Source: Brachionus koreanus
Taxonomy: Eukaryota; Rotifera; Eurotatoria; Ploima; Brachionidae
Assembly (NCBI GenBank): GCA_016987375.1
Contig: PJRA01000198.1
Coordinates: 95,563 to 159,562, forward strand
DNA length: 64,000 nucleotides
Reading direction: 5' to 3'
In this document: in pieces, positions 41,363 to 51,700 of the stretch
Layout of the letters: the number at the start of each line of letters is the position of its first letter
Position numbering within the stretch: the stretch's first letter is position 1
Position numbers and translations under genes: made by a program
The notes under the pieces: generated by a model
The model's database searches: none
Seen by the model: the letters and a program-made list of their open reading frames with translations, nothing else
Told to the model about the DNA's origin: nothing

Positions 41363-44182
41363 ATGGAAAATAAAAAAAGCTTAAATTCGGTGGGCACTCA
41401 AATCAGCTTTAAATCATTTTGTAATTTACTTGAGCAAATAATTAAAATAGATGAAGCTCCGCAGCAAGGACGAAAAATTGGCAAAATTGAAGAGAAAAAA
41501 AATTTGGTCAAAAAATACATTGATTGTTGGCGTCAAACGGCCAAAACAAACAGTTTAGATGACAACTTCTATCCGATAATGAGACTTCTTTTGCCTCACG
41601 ATGACGACCGAGTCTACGGCTTAAAAGAAACCAAATTGGCCAAATATCTAATTGATGCGCTTTGCATTGGCTCAAAAACCGAGGACGCAGTTAAATTGCT
41701 TAATTATCGGGCTCCAACAAAAACAAAATCAGAAGGCGACTTTGCTAGTTCGGCCTATTTTGTGCTAAAGAATCGGTGCCGTGACGATCTTACTTTGACT
41801 ATACATGAAATAAACCATCACTTGGATCAAATAGCGGTGAATAATGCCAAAGGAAAAGACGGACAAAAACAAGTAAATGCCTCAATAAAACACTTACTGT
41901 TAAATCTATCAGCTGTTCAACTCAAATGGCTTATACGCATAATAATCAAAGATTTAAAAATTGGCATCAAAGAAACTGTCATTTTGGATGCATTTCATCA
42001 AGATGCTTTGGATGTATACAATTTTATATCAAGCATAGAAAAAGTATGTTCAATGTTGAATAATCCTGAGAAACGATTCAATGAACTAGGCGTTCAGGTT
42101 GGCTCAGCGTGTCGACCAATGCTAGGCGAAAAAGCCAAGCCAAACAAAATAGAAGAACTTGTTGGTGGACGCCACTTTTACATAGAAACTAAATTTGATG
42201 GTGAAAGATTCCAAATGCACAAAATAGGAAATAAATTTATGTATTTTTCACGCAATGGTCATGATTATACAGAAACTTTTGGCGAAGACCAACACTCGGG
42301 CTCATTGACTCCATTTATAGTCAATGCATTGTCCAAAGAGGCTACAAATTTAATACTAGATGGCGAAATGTGCGCCTATAACAACAAAGAAAAGCTTCTA
42401 TTGTCCAAAGGAGACGACATTGATGTCAAATCAGCTAGACAATACGATTCCATACAAACATGTTTTTGTGTTTTTGATATTTTATTGTACAATGACACAA
42501 TTTTGACAAATCGACCTCTCAAAGAAAGAGTCGAATTTATTCACAAGTGTTTTAGTGAAATAGAAGGCCGAATTCAATATTCAGTTCAACAAAAAGCCTC
42601 GAACAATCAACAAGTAGTTGATGCACTAAATAAGGCAATTGATTCAAGACTGGAAGGAATTGTGGTCAAAGATCCTGAATCGGTTTATAAGCCGAGTCAA
42701 CGAGGTGGTGGATGGTACAAAGTGAAGCCTGATTACATGACTGGTTTAAACGACGATTTGGATTTAATTGTTCTTGGTGGCTATTACGGATCTGGAAAAC
42801 GTGCTGGTCTAATTTCACATTTTTTAGTTGGTCTCATTGTTGATCAAAATGAAGAGAATGATGACGTTCAAATTGAGACAAAAAAATTTTATTCCTTGTG
42901 CAAAATTGGCTCGGGCTATACTCATAAAGAATTGCTTGATTACAACCAAAAATTGGCTGATAAGTGGAAAAAATTTGACAAGAAATGTGCTCCGTCACAT
43001 TTAGAGCTCGGCTATGAAAAGCCTGAATTGTGGATTGAGCCAAAAGACTCGGTCATTGTTCAAGTAAAGGCTGTTGAAGTTAATACTAGTGAAAAATACA
43101 AGACTGGATGTACATTGCGTTTTCCAAGATTGGAAAAGTTTCGTCCTGATAAACAATGGTTTGAATGTATGAAATTAAGTGAATTTGAACAATTGAGAAA
43201 CAAGAATTCGGGAAAATTGACCAATCGTCATTTAGACCTGGCCGAAATGGATGGTGCTAATGAGCTCAATTTTGAGGACGATGGACCAAGTCCAAGCAAA
43301 AGAAAGAGACAAATGGTCAAACGAATCCCAAAGACTACGGTAGGAAATATTTATAGAGGCATAGACACAATGATGGTAGACAAATCAGGCGATTTGTTTC
43401 AAGGCAAAGAATTTTGTATTTCTATAGAGGATGACTTGAAGCGAAAAAATTCACTAGAGCATTGTGTGGCCGAACTGGGCGGTGATTTGGTCCAGAATGC
43501 TACTAAAAACACATTTTGTATCATTGCCAATCGAACTACACACAGAATCAAGTCTTATATTAAAGCTGGAATTTATGATATTGTTAGGACAGAATGGTTG
43601 GACAGATGCATCAAAGATGGTCGATTTTACAAATGGATGCCCAACGATATGATACATTCTAAATTAGAAACAAGACAAATGTTTGCTAGTTTATTTGATT
43701 GTTATGGAGATAGTTATACAGATGATGTGAGTGCGGAGTGTTTAAGAGAAATGTTCAATAGTGGCTCGTTTGTCAAAGAAGAATTTAAGCCAGTGATGGA
43801 TTTTGAATTTAAATTAAAGTTGAGGCTCTCAATAGCCGAATTAGAGAATAAGTATTTTCCAGATGATTCTAAATATGGTCTGTTTAGAATGTGTTCGTTC
43901 TATTTTGATTGTTTTACCAGTGTTGATGGTGATCAGAAAAAAGAGGATTATTCTTTAGAACTAGTCGAATTAAAAGCTAGATGGTATGGTGGTTTTATAA
44001 TGAGAAAAATTGATACATGTGTAACTCATTGTATTTTAGATAAAAATGATTTAGTTAGATTAGATAGAATAAAAGCAATCAATAAAAAAAGAAGAATAAA
44101 GTTTCGTGTTTTATCTAGCAAATGGATTTTAGATTCCATTAAGGCCAGTAAGCTAAGAGATGAACTTAGTTATGTTTTATAA
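41363..44182 (+). CDS. LIG4: DNA ligase IV
   Basis: Intronless, 939 residues, ATG at 41363 (human 911). The N-terminal DNA-binding domain has LLPHDDDRVYGLKETKLAKY and the linker-like WLIRIIIKDLKIGIKE. The active site motif I is ETKFDGER near residue 275, whose lysine takes AMP; later nucleotidyltransferase motifs include FSRNGHDYTE, LILDGEMCAYN, EGIVVKDPESVYKPS and WYKVKPDYM. Two C-terminal BRCT domains follow (about 675-760 and 840-939), connected by a linker that in the family binds XRCC4. LIG4 seals breaks in non-homologous end joining in the nucleus. The absence of introns in a gene this long is notable beside neighbours with introns, but the reading frame is intact. Confidence 0.96.
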   Translation: MENKKSLNSVGTQISFKSFCNLLEQIIKIDEAPQQGRKIGKIEEKKNLVKKYIDCWRQTAKTNSLDDNFYPIMRLLLPHDDDRVYGLKETKLAKYLIDALCIGSKTEDAVKLLNYRAPTKTKSEGDFASSAYFVLKNRCRDDLTLTIHEINHHLDQIAVNNAKGKDGQKQVNASIKHLLLNLSAVQLKWLIRIIIKDLKIGIKETVILDAFHQDALDVYNFISSIEKVCSMLNNPEKRFNELGVQVGSACRPMLGEKAKPNKIEELVGGRHFYIETKFDGERFQMHKIGNKFMYFSRNGHDYTETFGEDQHSGSLTPFIVNALSKEATNLILDGEMCAYNNKEKLLLSKGDDIDVKSARQYDSIQTCFCVFDILLYNDTILTNRPLKERVEFIHKCFSEIEGRIQYSVQQKASNNQQVVDALNKAIDSRLEGIVVKDPESVYKPSQRGGGWYKVKPDYMTGLNDDLDLIVLGGYYGSGKRAGLISHFLVGLIVDQNEENDDVQIETKKFYSLCKIGSGYTHKELLDYNQKLADKWKKFDKKCAPSHLELGYEKPELWIEPKDSVIVQVKAVEVNTSEKYKTGCTLRFPRLEKFRPDKQWFECMKLSEFEQLRNKNSGKLTNRHLDLAEMDGANELNFEDDGPSPSKRKRQMVKRIPKTTVGNIYRGIDTMMVDKSGDLFQGKEFCISIEDDLKRKNSLEHCVAELGGDLVQNATKNTFCIIANRTTHRIKSYIKAGIYDIVRTEWLDRCIKDGRFYKWMPNDMIHSKLETRQMFASLFDCYGDSYTDDVSAECLREMFNSGSFVKEEFKPVMDFEFKLKLRLSIAELENKYFPDDSKYGLFRMCSFYFDCFTSVDGDQKKEDYSLELVELKARWYGGFIMRKIDTCVTHCILDKNDLVRLDRIKAINKKRRIKFRVLSSKWILDSIKASKLRDELSYVL

Positions 44183-44559
44183 ATTTTTTAATGTCCATAA
44201 TTAATTGACTTTTTTTCCCCTTAATAATTTCTAGACAATTTAAATTAATAAAATTGACATTTTTTATTTTATGCATTTTTTTTGAACTCAAGGTAAAACA
44301 ACTTTGAAAAAAATTTTCAAACGTTTTATTGCTCCATAAGATTGACAACAAAGCGTAAAGGATCTAAAATTGAAGATTTCATTTTTACATGAAAACAATT
44401 TTTATGACAGCTTGAAATAAAAAATTTTAGTCAAAATTGACAATATGTTAGAAATATATAGTAAATAAGTTTTTTTTTTTTAACATTTTATTATTCTAAT
44501 TCTAATATTAAATATGTCTTTTATTTTTTTTTAGGTTTTGTCCTCTTATTATTTTAAAA
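44183..44559. other. Short convergent intergenic region
   Basis: 377 bp between the 3' ends of LIG4 and DEG/ENaC 4. A+T-rich, nothing recognised. Confidence 0.5.
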
Positions 44560-46011
44560 TTAATTGTTTCCAAAAATTTTATTATTTTCTTTAGCAATTA
44601 GAATAGTTCTCATCAAAATTTCAATTAGTTCGACAAAAGTGAGAAGACTACAACCAAGAAAAAGGCCTGAAACTCCACCAATACTTGAAAGCAGATCTAT
44701 TACAGTTTTTGTTGGATTTTCAGTAGTTGATGAATAAGTTAGACTTTTATAGAAAATATTCACCACTGCTAAATCTTCTGAATTAACAGTTTGATTAAAA
44801 TAAATCGAATCATTTCCTTGATAATTACTAAGACTTGTCTCAAAGAAAGGATTCGAGTATTTGATAAAAGATATTGTTTTATCGAACAACTTGCCTTCAC
44901 ATTTTAAGGGACATTTTTCCACACAATTTTTTAAACTATATGGTATATCTGACAAATATCTTAGGGAACAATCATCATTGAAAGGACAATTATTTGAAGA
45001 ATAAAAAGATGGAATTGCATCCAGAGTACAATTGCACATGTCAATTAAACGCTTTTGAATACACTGATAATAACACAGGATGTGACTGTACTCTTTAGTA
45101 TTCTCATGGACTAATTTATATAATTCAGAATCATAATTATTTTTGTCATGTGTATTTCCATCACAATTACTGTAAGGTTTTGGTTGAGATTGATAAAATG
45201 TTCTTGATACAGCTATATTTGTTTCAAATTTTGGAGCTACTGTTGTCTCATCAACCATCATTGGATAAGTTGTATGATTATGAATAAATATGACAGCACC
45301 CAAATTTGGATTCATAAATTTCAAACCTTCATGTACACTTATGTTAAGAATTAATTTAAGACCATCTAATTTATCTGATGAATAGCTTGTTTTCAAGTCA
45401 ATCTTTTTGTTGTTGATATCATAGCCCGAATTGAATTGATAGCAATTTCCATATATTGGATGATAAAAATAACTAAATTCGCTTTGATCACAATAAATTC
45501 CTTTATAGACACAATATACTATCATTTTTTGTAATGAATCACCAAAATTATTTGGATAATTTGGTTGATTATGTCTAATAATTTCACTTTTAACCCACAA
45601 TTTAAAATAATCAGATAAAGGATTATAATATTTTTGAAATTCTTTGTAATTTTCAATAATTTCTTGCGAATAATCAGATGTAAAATAGTTAATATTACAA
45701 AATGTAACAGTTGGAAATTCAGCAACTAGCTCAAAAACAACTCTTGATTTTGTCGTTACTTCAAATTTAAAATAGCTCATTAAATTATTGACAACCATGA
45801 AAGCACATAGTCCAGCTGATATCAATGTAAATAAAATCCACATTAATTTAATTGAAATATTTGATGATTTGAACATATTTGGAATTCCATGGCTAGATGA
45901 TGACTGTATCACATCAATAATTGCGTTCTTTATTTTCTCATTTGATTTAGTGTTTTTTTTTAAATCCATTTTTGAAAATGAAAATATTTTCAGTGCTTTT
46001 AAATTTATTCA
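44548..46011. repeat. Duplicated DEG/ENaC segment, copy 2
   Basis: Partner of 33984-35447. Beyond 46011 the sequences diverge at once (GCTTGGTTAT against AATAGCGAAT), so at most about 42 bp of upstream sequence came with the gene. Confidence 0.9.
44560..45969 (-). CDS. DEG/ENaC sodium channel 4 (recent duplicate of channel 3)
   Basis: Intronless, 469 residues, ATG at 45969, same length as channel 3 with no indels. HG gating motif, TM1, EFPTVTFCNINYF, AVSRTFYQSQPKPYSNCDGN and the G-C-S filter in TM2 are all kept. Changes from channel 3 cluster: F-to-C and D-to-N in and after TM1, T-for-A in EVTTKS, I-to-F in the FPTVT block, Q-to-G near KGIYC, and FQ-to-SL, E-to-K, M-to-K in the hairpin (CSLRYL; CPLKCEGKLFDK). 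All cysteines are retained and one is added in TM1. By my count about 19 changes are nonsynonymous and 9 synonymous, which suggests weak constraint or diversification rather than decay. Confidence 0.93.
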   Translation of the reverse strand: MDLKKNTKSNEKIKNAIIDVIQSSSSHGIPNMFKSSNISIKLMWILFTLISAGLCAFMVVNNLMSYFKFEVTTKSRVVFELVAEFPTVTFCNINYFTSDYSQEIIENYKEFQKYYNPLSDYFKLWVKSEIIRHNQPNYPNNFGDSLQKMIVYCVYKGIYCDQSEFSYFYHPIYGNCYQFNSGYDINNKKIDLKTSYSSDKLDGLKLILNISVHEGLKFMNPNLGAVIFIHNHTTYPMMVDETTVAPKFETNIAVSRTFYQSQPKPYSNCDGNTHDKNNYDSELYKLVHENTKEYSHILCYYQCIQKRLIDMCNCTLDAIPSFYSSNNCPFNDDCSLRYLSDIPYSLKNCVEKCPLKCEGKLFDKTISFIKYSNPFFETSLSNYQGNDSIYFNQTVNSEDLAVVNIFYKSLTYSSTTENPTKTVIDLLSSIGGVSGLFLGCSLLTFVELIEILMRTILIAKENNKIFGNN

Positions 46012-46217
46012 GCTTGGTTATATAAATTATTTGACGAAAGAACTAATTTTTCTTGAATTTTTTTTGTATTTCAATATCTATTATATCAAAAGTTTAATAA
46101 ATTATTTAACACATTTTTAACTGTTTAATCGATAAACATTAATAAAAATGAATTGAAAAAAATTTTTTTTAATAATTAATAAATAATTAAAAATTAATTA
46201 TTGATTTTCTCATTAAC

Positions 46218-46283
46218 TCATTTATATGCTTCAGATAAATCTTCGATAGATGCCCTACAATCAAGATATAATTGAGATAAAAG
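46218..46283 (-). pseudogene. RING-gene relic: last 21 codons
   Basis: Reads LLSQLYLDCRASIEDLSEAY then K and TGA. Aligned with the end of the intact RING protein (LKNHNCPVCRAPIKDIIRTYK), it keeps CRA-I-D----YK but has lost the CP-C knuckle. The underlying DNA is also similar (CATTTATATGCTTCAGATAA against CATTTATATGTTCTAATTAT). No more of the gene is recognisable upstream. Confidence 0.55.
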
Positions 46284-46779
46284 TAAAATTTTACAAGTAA
46301 TAATTTTGGTCAATTTTATAGGATTAGATTTTTTTTAAAATATCAAAAATATATATGTTTTGTTATTTTATTAATTAACTAAATTTTACCTTATTTTGAA
46401 AATATTTCGAATAAGATTTTTTTTAAATAAAATTGCACTAAAGTTGACTATTTGAATAATAATAGTCTTTTATGAATTTAGTTATTTAATATTAGATAAA
46501 TTATTTATTTTACAAAGATAAAATATTTATTTTAAAAGGTTTTTTTTGAAGGCTTTGATTAATTTTTCAAGGAAGATCTATTGTAATGATCTAAAATTTT
46601 GAAAATTTACCATTTATCAAAGTAATTAAACCTGTATGTTATATTATTTAAAAATAAATAATGAGGCTTTTATTTTTGTATCTTCAATAACTCAAATCAC
46701 TAAGAAAAAATTCAAATTCAATAATTTTTATTTTTAAATTTTAACATTTGAATCAATTATTCATATCAATAATTTATAT
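46284..46779. other. Intergenic, no gene seen
   Basis: A+T-rich sequence between the RING relic and the thioredoxin gene's stop. No coding or repeat signal found. Confidence 0.5.
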
Positions 46780-47274
46780 TTAATTTTCGTCTTTGTTTTC
46801 CTCTAGGGTTTTTTGTTCAGCTTCATTATTTTTGTCATCAGTTGACTCGGTTTTATTCTCCTCATTTTTGGGCTCCTCCTTGGCCTTTTCTTCTTTCTTA
46901 ACTTCTTCTTTCGATGTTTCTTCTTTAGCTGCTTCTTCTTTGGGGCCTTCTAATTTTGACTTTAATAGTTGTACACTTTCACGAATTTTGGTTAAATTTG
47001 CACCAGCAAACTGTGATATTCTGGCTCCATTGTGAAACAACTCAAAATGAGGCACACCGGATACATTTTCTAATTCATTAGGCATTGAATCGCAGGCTTC
47101 GTCAACATCAACATGAACAAATTTGACTGTTGGGTTCTCTTTGGCCAATTCTTTGAAAATGGGTTCAACTCGCTTGCACGGTCCGCACCAGGAAGCCGAA
47201 AAGTCTACTAAAGCTGCTCCGGACGCAATCAATTTTTGAAATTCGTCCGATTCAGTTACGTGTATTACAGACAT
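46780..47274 (-). CDS. Thioredoxin with Lys/Glu-rich C-terminal tail
   Basis: Intronless, 164 residues, ATG at 47274. Residues 1-108 form a thioredoxin fold with the redox motif W29-C30-G31-P32-C33, the buried DFSASWCGPCKR context, KFVHVDVDEA, and the cis-proline in VSGVPHFELF. The last ~55 residues are nearly pure Glu/Lys/Ala/Asn/Thr (KEEVKKEEKAKEEPKNEENK), probably disordered. Normal cytosolic thioredoxin is about 105 residues, so the tail is an addition. The domain also resembles the N-terminal part of the monothiol glutaredoxin Grx3/PICOT, but there the site is usually W-A-P/x-x-C and glutaredoxin domains follow; neither holds here. General disulphide reductase activity is likely. Confidence 0.85.
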   Translation of the reverse strand: MSVIHVTESDEFQKLIASGAALVDFSASWCGPCKRVEPIFKELAKENPTVKFVHVDVDEACDSMPNELENVSGVPHFELFHNGARISQFAGANLTKIRESVQLLKSKLEGPKEEAAKEETSKEEVKKEEKAKEEPKNEENKTESTDDKNNEAEQKTLEENKDEN

Positions 47275-47769
47275 TTTAATGAGCTTGATAGCAAGATAAA
47301 TTAGAGAAAATTTGCCAACTATTTATATTATTTATGTTGTAAGCGTGACGTTTGAAAAAAATATTTCTAGATATTTAGTGAATAAATTTTATGTGTTGCT
47401 TGGGATCCATTTTTTAGTCAATTCCCTCAGTTTTTCAAATATTTCTTTTGTTGATTGAAAATTTAATTTTTATAGATCTTGATTGTTGCGTTTTCTATGA
47501 TAATTAAAAAAAATTTTAATTTATTGTTTACACTATTTAAGAGCCAATAATCTCAGTCTAAAAGATGATTACAGAACCATGACATTCCATTCTATCTAAC
47601 TTCCAAGTCAACAGATTTGATCAATTTTCTCATAGGCATCATCGCATCAAGTGCAACAAAATTCATTAGTTTGCTCTTGGTTATTTTTTAAACTTAATTT
47701 TGCTTTTTAGATTAAAAAATGTAAGAAAAAATTTATTCCAAATGTTTCATTATTTCAATAATTATTAAA
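47275..47769. promoter_or_regulatory. Divergent intergenic region thioredoxin / DCAKD
   Basis: 495 bp between divergent starts. It is somewhat less A+T-rich than other spacers (47560-47660) but without a recognisable gene or factor site. Confidence 0.3.
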
Positions 47770-48456
47770 ATGTTTTTGGTAGGCTTAACTGGCGGAATAG
47801 CGTCCGGCAAATCAACAGTATCCAAAATACTAAATGAAGAATTTAAAGTTTCTATTGTTGATGCCGATTTGATAGCAAGAAAAGTAGTTTTGCCTGGTAG
47901 AACTGGATGGAAGCGAGTACATAGACTGTTTGGTGATGAAATCTTGAACAAAGACCAGACAATTAACAGAGACAAGCTTGGTGAGATAATTTTTAGTGAC
48001 CTAAATAAGCGAAAAATGCTTAACAAAGCTCTTCATGGACTTATTTTGATAGAGATTTTGAAACAAATTTTGATTCATTTCCTAAGAGGAGAACGATTTG
48101 TTGTGCTTGATATTCCATTACTTTTTGAGGTTAAAATAGCAATGAATCTGTTGAGCTATAAGCTAGTTGTCTTTTGTCAAAGTGAAGATGAGCAATTGCG
48201 ACGTTTAATGATCAGAAATCCTCAATTGAATGAACAAGAAGCCAAGCAGAGAATTAAATCACAAATGAGCACTGCTGAAAAAATAAAATTGGCCGACTTT
48301 TGCATAGATAATTCAAGGGATTTGCAAAACACTCGAGAACAAGTTAAAATTATTTACAATACACTGAATAAATCAAAAATTTATATATGGATAAGAGCAT
48401 TTTTGTTCGCCGGATTAGCGTTTGGTGCCTTTCTAATGAAAAAATTATTTTTTTAA
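47770..48456 (+). CDS. DCAKD: Dephospho-CoA kinase
   Basis: Intronless, 228 residues, ATG at 47770. P-loop G8-GIASGK-S15 at the very N-terminus; DADLIAR near residues 35-41 supplies the substrate-binding aspartate; later VVLDIPLLFE and QSEDEQLRRLMIRNPQLNEQ form the lid region, then KLADFCIDNSRD. The enzyme phosphorylates the 3'-hydroxyl of dephospho-CoA, the last step of coenzyme A synthesis. A C-terminal hydrophobic segment (WIRAFLFAGLAFGAFLMK) suggests a membrane anchor, as in animal DCAKD proteins. The tRNA-Glu gene begins 60 bp after the stop. Confidence 0.93.
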   Translation: MFLVGLTGGIASGKSTVSKILNEEFKVSIVDADLIARKVVLPGRTGWKRVHRLFGDEILNKDQTINRDKLGEIIFSDLNKRKMLNKALHGLILIEILKQILIHFLRGERFVVLDIPLLFEVKIAMNLLSYKLVVFCQSEDEQLRRLMIRNPQLNEQEAKQRIKSQMSTAEKIKLADFCIDNSRDLQNTREQVKIIYNTLNKSKIYIWIRAFLFAGLAFGAFLMKKLFF

Positions 48457-48515
48457 ATTATTCCTCGACAATATTAATAAAATTTAATTCTAAATTTAAT
48501 TGAATTATATAAATT

Positions 48516-48587
48516 TCCCATATGGTCTAGTGGTTAGGATTCCTGCCTTTCACGCAGGCGGCCCGGGTTCAATTCCCGGTGTGGGAA
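48516..48587 (+). tRNA. tRNA-Glu (anticodon TTC)
   Basis: 72 nt. The acceptor stem TCCCATA pairs with TGTGGGA; A box TGGTCTAGTGGTTAGGA; the anticodon stem CCTGC/GCAGG holds loop CTTTCAC with TTC; the T arm is CCCGGGTTCAATTCCCGG. A run of eight T starts a few bases after the 3' end, a normal Pol III terminator. No intron. Confidence 0.97.
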
Positions 48588-48715
48588 GATTTTTTTTCAA
48601 ATTAATTTCAAACTCAAAAAAAAAAATCCAAAGCAAACTTTACAAAAATTTTAAATTCAAATTATTTTATTTTATTTTACAATTAAATTAGAAAAAAAAA
48701 AACAAAAATAAATAA

Positions 48716-51700
48716 ATGTCGGTTATAAAGTCATTAGATAAAGGCACAGTTCATCGAATTTGCTCAGGTCAAGTTATAATCAATTTGGCAAATGCTGTAA
48801 AAGAGCTAGTAGAGAATAGTCTTGATGCTGGATCAAAAAATATCGAAATAAAACTAAAACAGTATGGAAGTGATTCAATAGAAGTAAGTGACGATGGTCC
48901 CGGCATTATTCAGGAAGACTTTCAGACTATTTGTAAATAAAAAAAATTTATTAAGAAAACTTTTCTAATTATTTAATCATCAAGCATTAAAACACTATAC
49001 ATCCAAAATTCATCAATATGAAGACTTAGAAACATTGGGTACATTTGGCTTTCGTGGAGAGGCGCTGAGCTCTCTGTGTGCTCTGTGTAATTTAAGCATA
49101 ATAACTCGTCATTCAAGTTCAATAGCAGCCACTCGTATAGAATACGACAAAACAGGTCTCATAAAATCTCAAACCCAATGTGCCAGATCAGTCGGAACAA
49201 CTGTCATTCTGGAAAAGCTATTTCACACGCTACCTGTTCGTCACAAGGAATTTACCAAAAATCTTAAAAGAGAATACCACAAGTTGATGCATGTCATACA
49301 ATCGTATTGTCTTGTTTCAGAAGGCATTAAAATAAGTTGTTTTAATTTAGTGGGAGAAAAATCAACAAAATTAATGAGTACACACTCAAAAAATTCTCTT
49401 AAAGACAATATTATTGAAATTTTTAGTCTTTCAGCATTTAATAGTTTAATTAAGTTTGAACAATTTGAGCCAAATAGTGAAATTTTAGCAGAATATAAAT
49501 TAATAAAGCCAGTTAGAGAAAATTTAGACGAACAGTCTGAAAAAGAGAGTCAAGACGATACACTAATTCAGACAAATTATTCAGAATTTTTTAAAGTAGA
49601 AGGCTTTATATCGTCTTGTTCTCATGGTCAAGGCCGAGGTGCACCAGATAGACAATATTTTTATGTAAACAAAAGACCTTGTGATCACTCAAAAATAACA
49701 AAATTAATAAATGAAATCTATCATCAATTCAATCGTACACAATATCCAATGTTTGTGTTGAGTGTAAAAATGGATAGTCATGATGTGGACGTTAATGTAA
49801 CACCGGACAAATTACAAATGTTTTTCAAAAATGAAAATATACTTTTAGCTATTTTGAAGTCTTCTTTAATAAAAATGTTTGATAAAAATTACAAGACTGT
49901 TAATTTGGATGATAGTTCTTTTCAGGATAAATCAAGCGAATTGCTCAAGTCTTTTATTCAGACAAAACCGAAGACAACACAGCTGAAAAACATCCACGGA
50001 GGAGATTTGGTTAAAAGTGACGAGTCCAGTAAACGGATCAGAGAGGAGGCTGATGATGATGCTCTGATTCAATCACCAGAAAATAAACCTAAGCAACCAA
50101 GAGTAATAGAATATTTTATTGATAAAACAAATCATTCAGCAAAAGAAAATACTACTCCTGAAAAAAGTCCGAATACGCCAAAAAAAATTACTCTTTTATC
50201 ACCTCGAACTAACAAAAGTCCTTTTTCAACCCAAGATAGGTTTAACATGTTCCAAAATCACATTGGTCAAAAAAGCATAGATAATTCTTTTTCAAGACGA
50301 ATTGACATGCATTTATGCAATCGACAAAGTGGAGTGTTAGACACACCACCACAAAGTAAAGCAGCAAGACTAGAAAAAGAACCTGAAAATCAGTTTAGTC
50401 CTTTGATCATTACAAATAGAATAAATAAAGAAAAGGTTCAGACAGTTGAGATGGATAATGATTTACCAAATAGCCAAGATTCATTTGTCATACCCCAGGA
50501 TCCCAAAGTATCAAAAATTCAATCTAATTCTGTGCATGAAAATTTAAAAGTTTTGGGAATTAATAATTCTCGTGTAGATCATGATTTAGCTGATTTGGGT
50601 AAGTTGAAAAATAAGCTTTTGTAATATAGGAAAAAAACAATTGATCCAAAAAAAAAATTTTGTTTAATTGAAAAAAGTCATTTTGAATTTGAACAAAAGT
50701 AAAATCAAAAAAAATTTTAAAATTGAAATAAGTTTTCATTTAATACTACAAAAATTGTTTTTAGTCTATGCAAAAAACTCTGAAATATTGAAAAAGACTT
50801 TGAATAGTGCAAAAATTTTAAATTAAGTGCAGATATTGTGCGTATTGTAGAAATAGTTAAAAACTAAAAAAATATTTTAATTTGAAATTTTTGTTTTTGT
50901 TAAATTTGTTCCGTATTCACATTACTAAATTTGAATTAAAAATAATAAAATTTTTTATTCTTAATCATCTGGATTGCAGTTCAATCGAGTAAATATGTTT
51001 TTAGAAATAAAGGCATATTGAAGTTTATGATCTGAATTTAATGATTAGTATTAAAAATTTTTTTTTATTTTTAAATTTATAGAAATTTTTTAAATTCTTT
51101 CATTAGGAGCATAGCATGTTGCATTTAGAGATCTTTTTGCAAAAATTTGCAAACATAAAAAATAAAGTTTAACATTGAATATTTACTTTAAAAATATACT
51201 TCCGCTTATTACTCAAAAACTTAAAAATCACTTACTTAAAAATTTTTTTTATAATAATTTTTGAGCATGATCATTTTAATTTGACGATAAACTTCAATTT
51301 GCCTAACTAATTTACTTAATTCAAGAAAGTGAGTGATGTAAGAAAAATAAATTTTAAAATACAATTCATATAATTGAGTTTCTAGATTTAATTTATTTTT
51401 CTTTTGTCGCTTATTAGTATGATTTGGTCAGAAGCTTTATGATGCGGCGACTTTTCAAATCACTTTGGGAGGTATTTACATACTGTCTTATCGATTCTAC
51501 TACTTCATTTTTTTTTCATAGTTTTTTTTTAGAGTAATATTTAAAAAAAATTTCGAATCACACAGATGAATGAGATCATCGCAGTCTTCAATTTCTTGTC
51601 CATGTAACAGCTCTAGCTCTTTGAATATTGAGTTTTTGTTAATTTTCTTCAAGTGGTCATCTGTAAATGTTATTAGATTATTAATAAATTTTTTTGTAAA

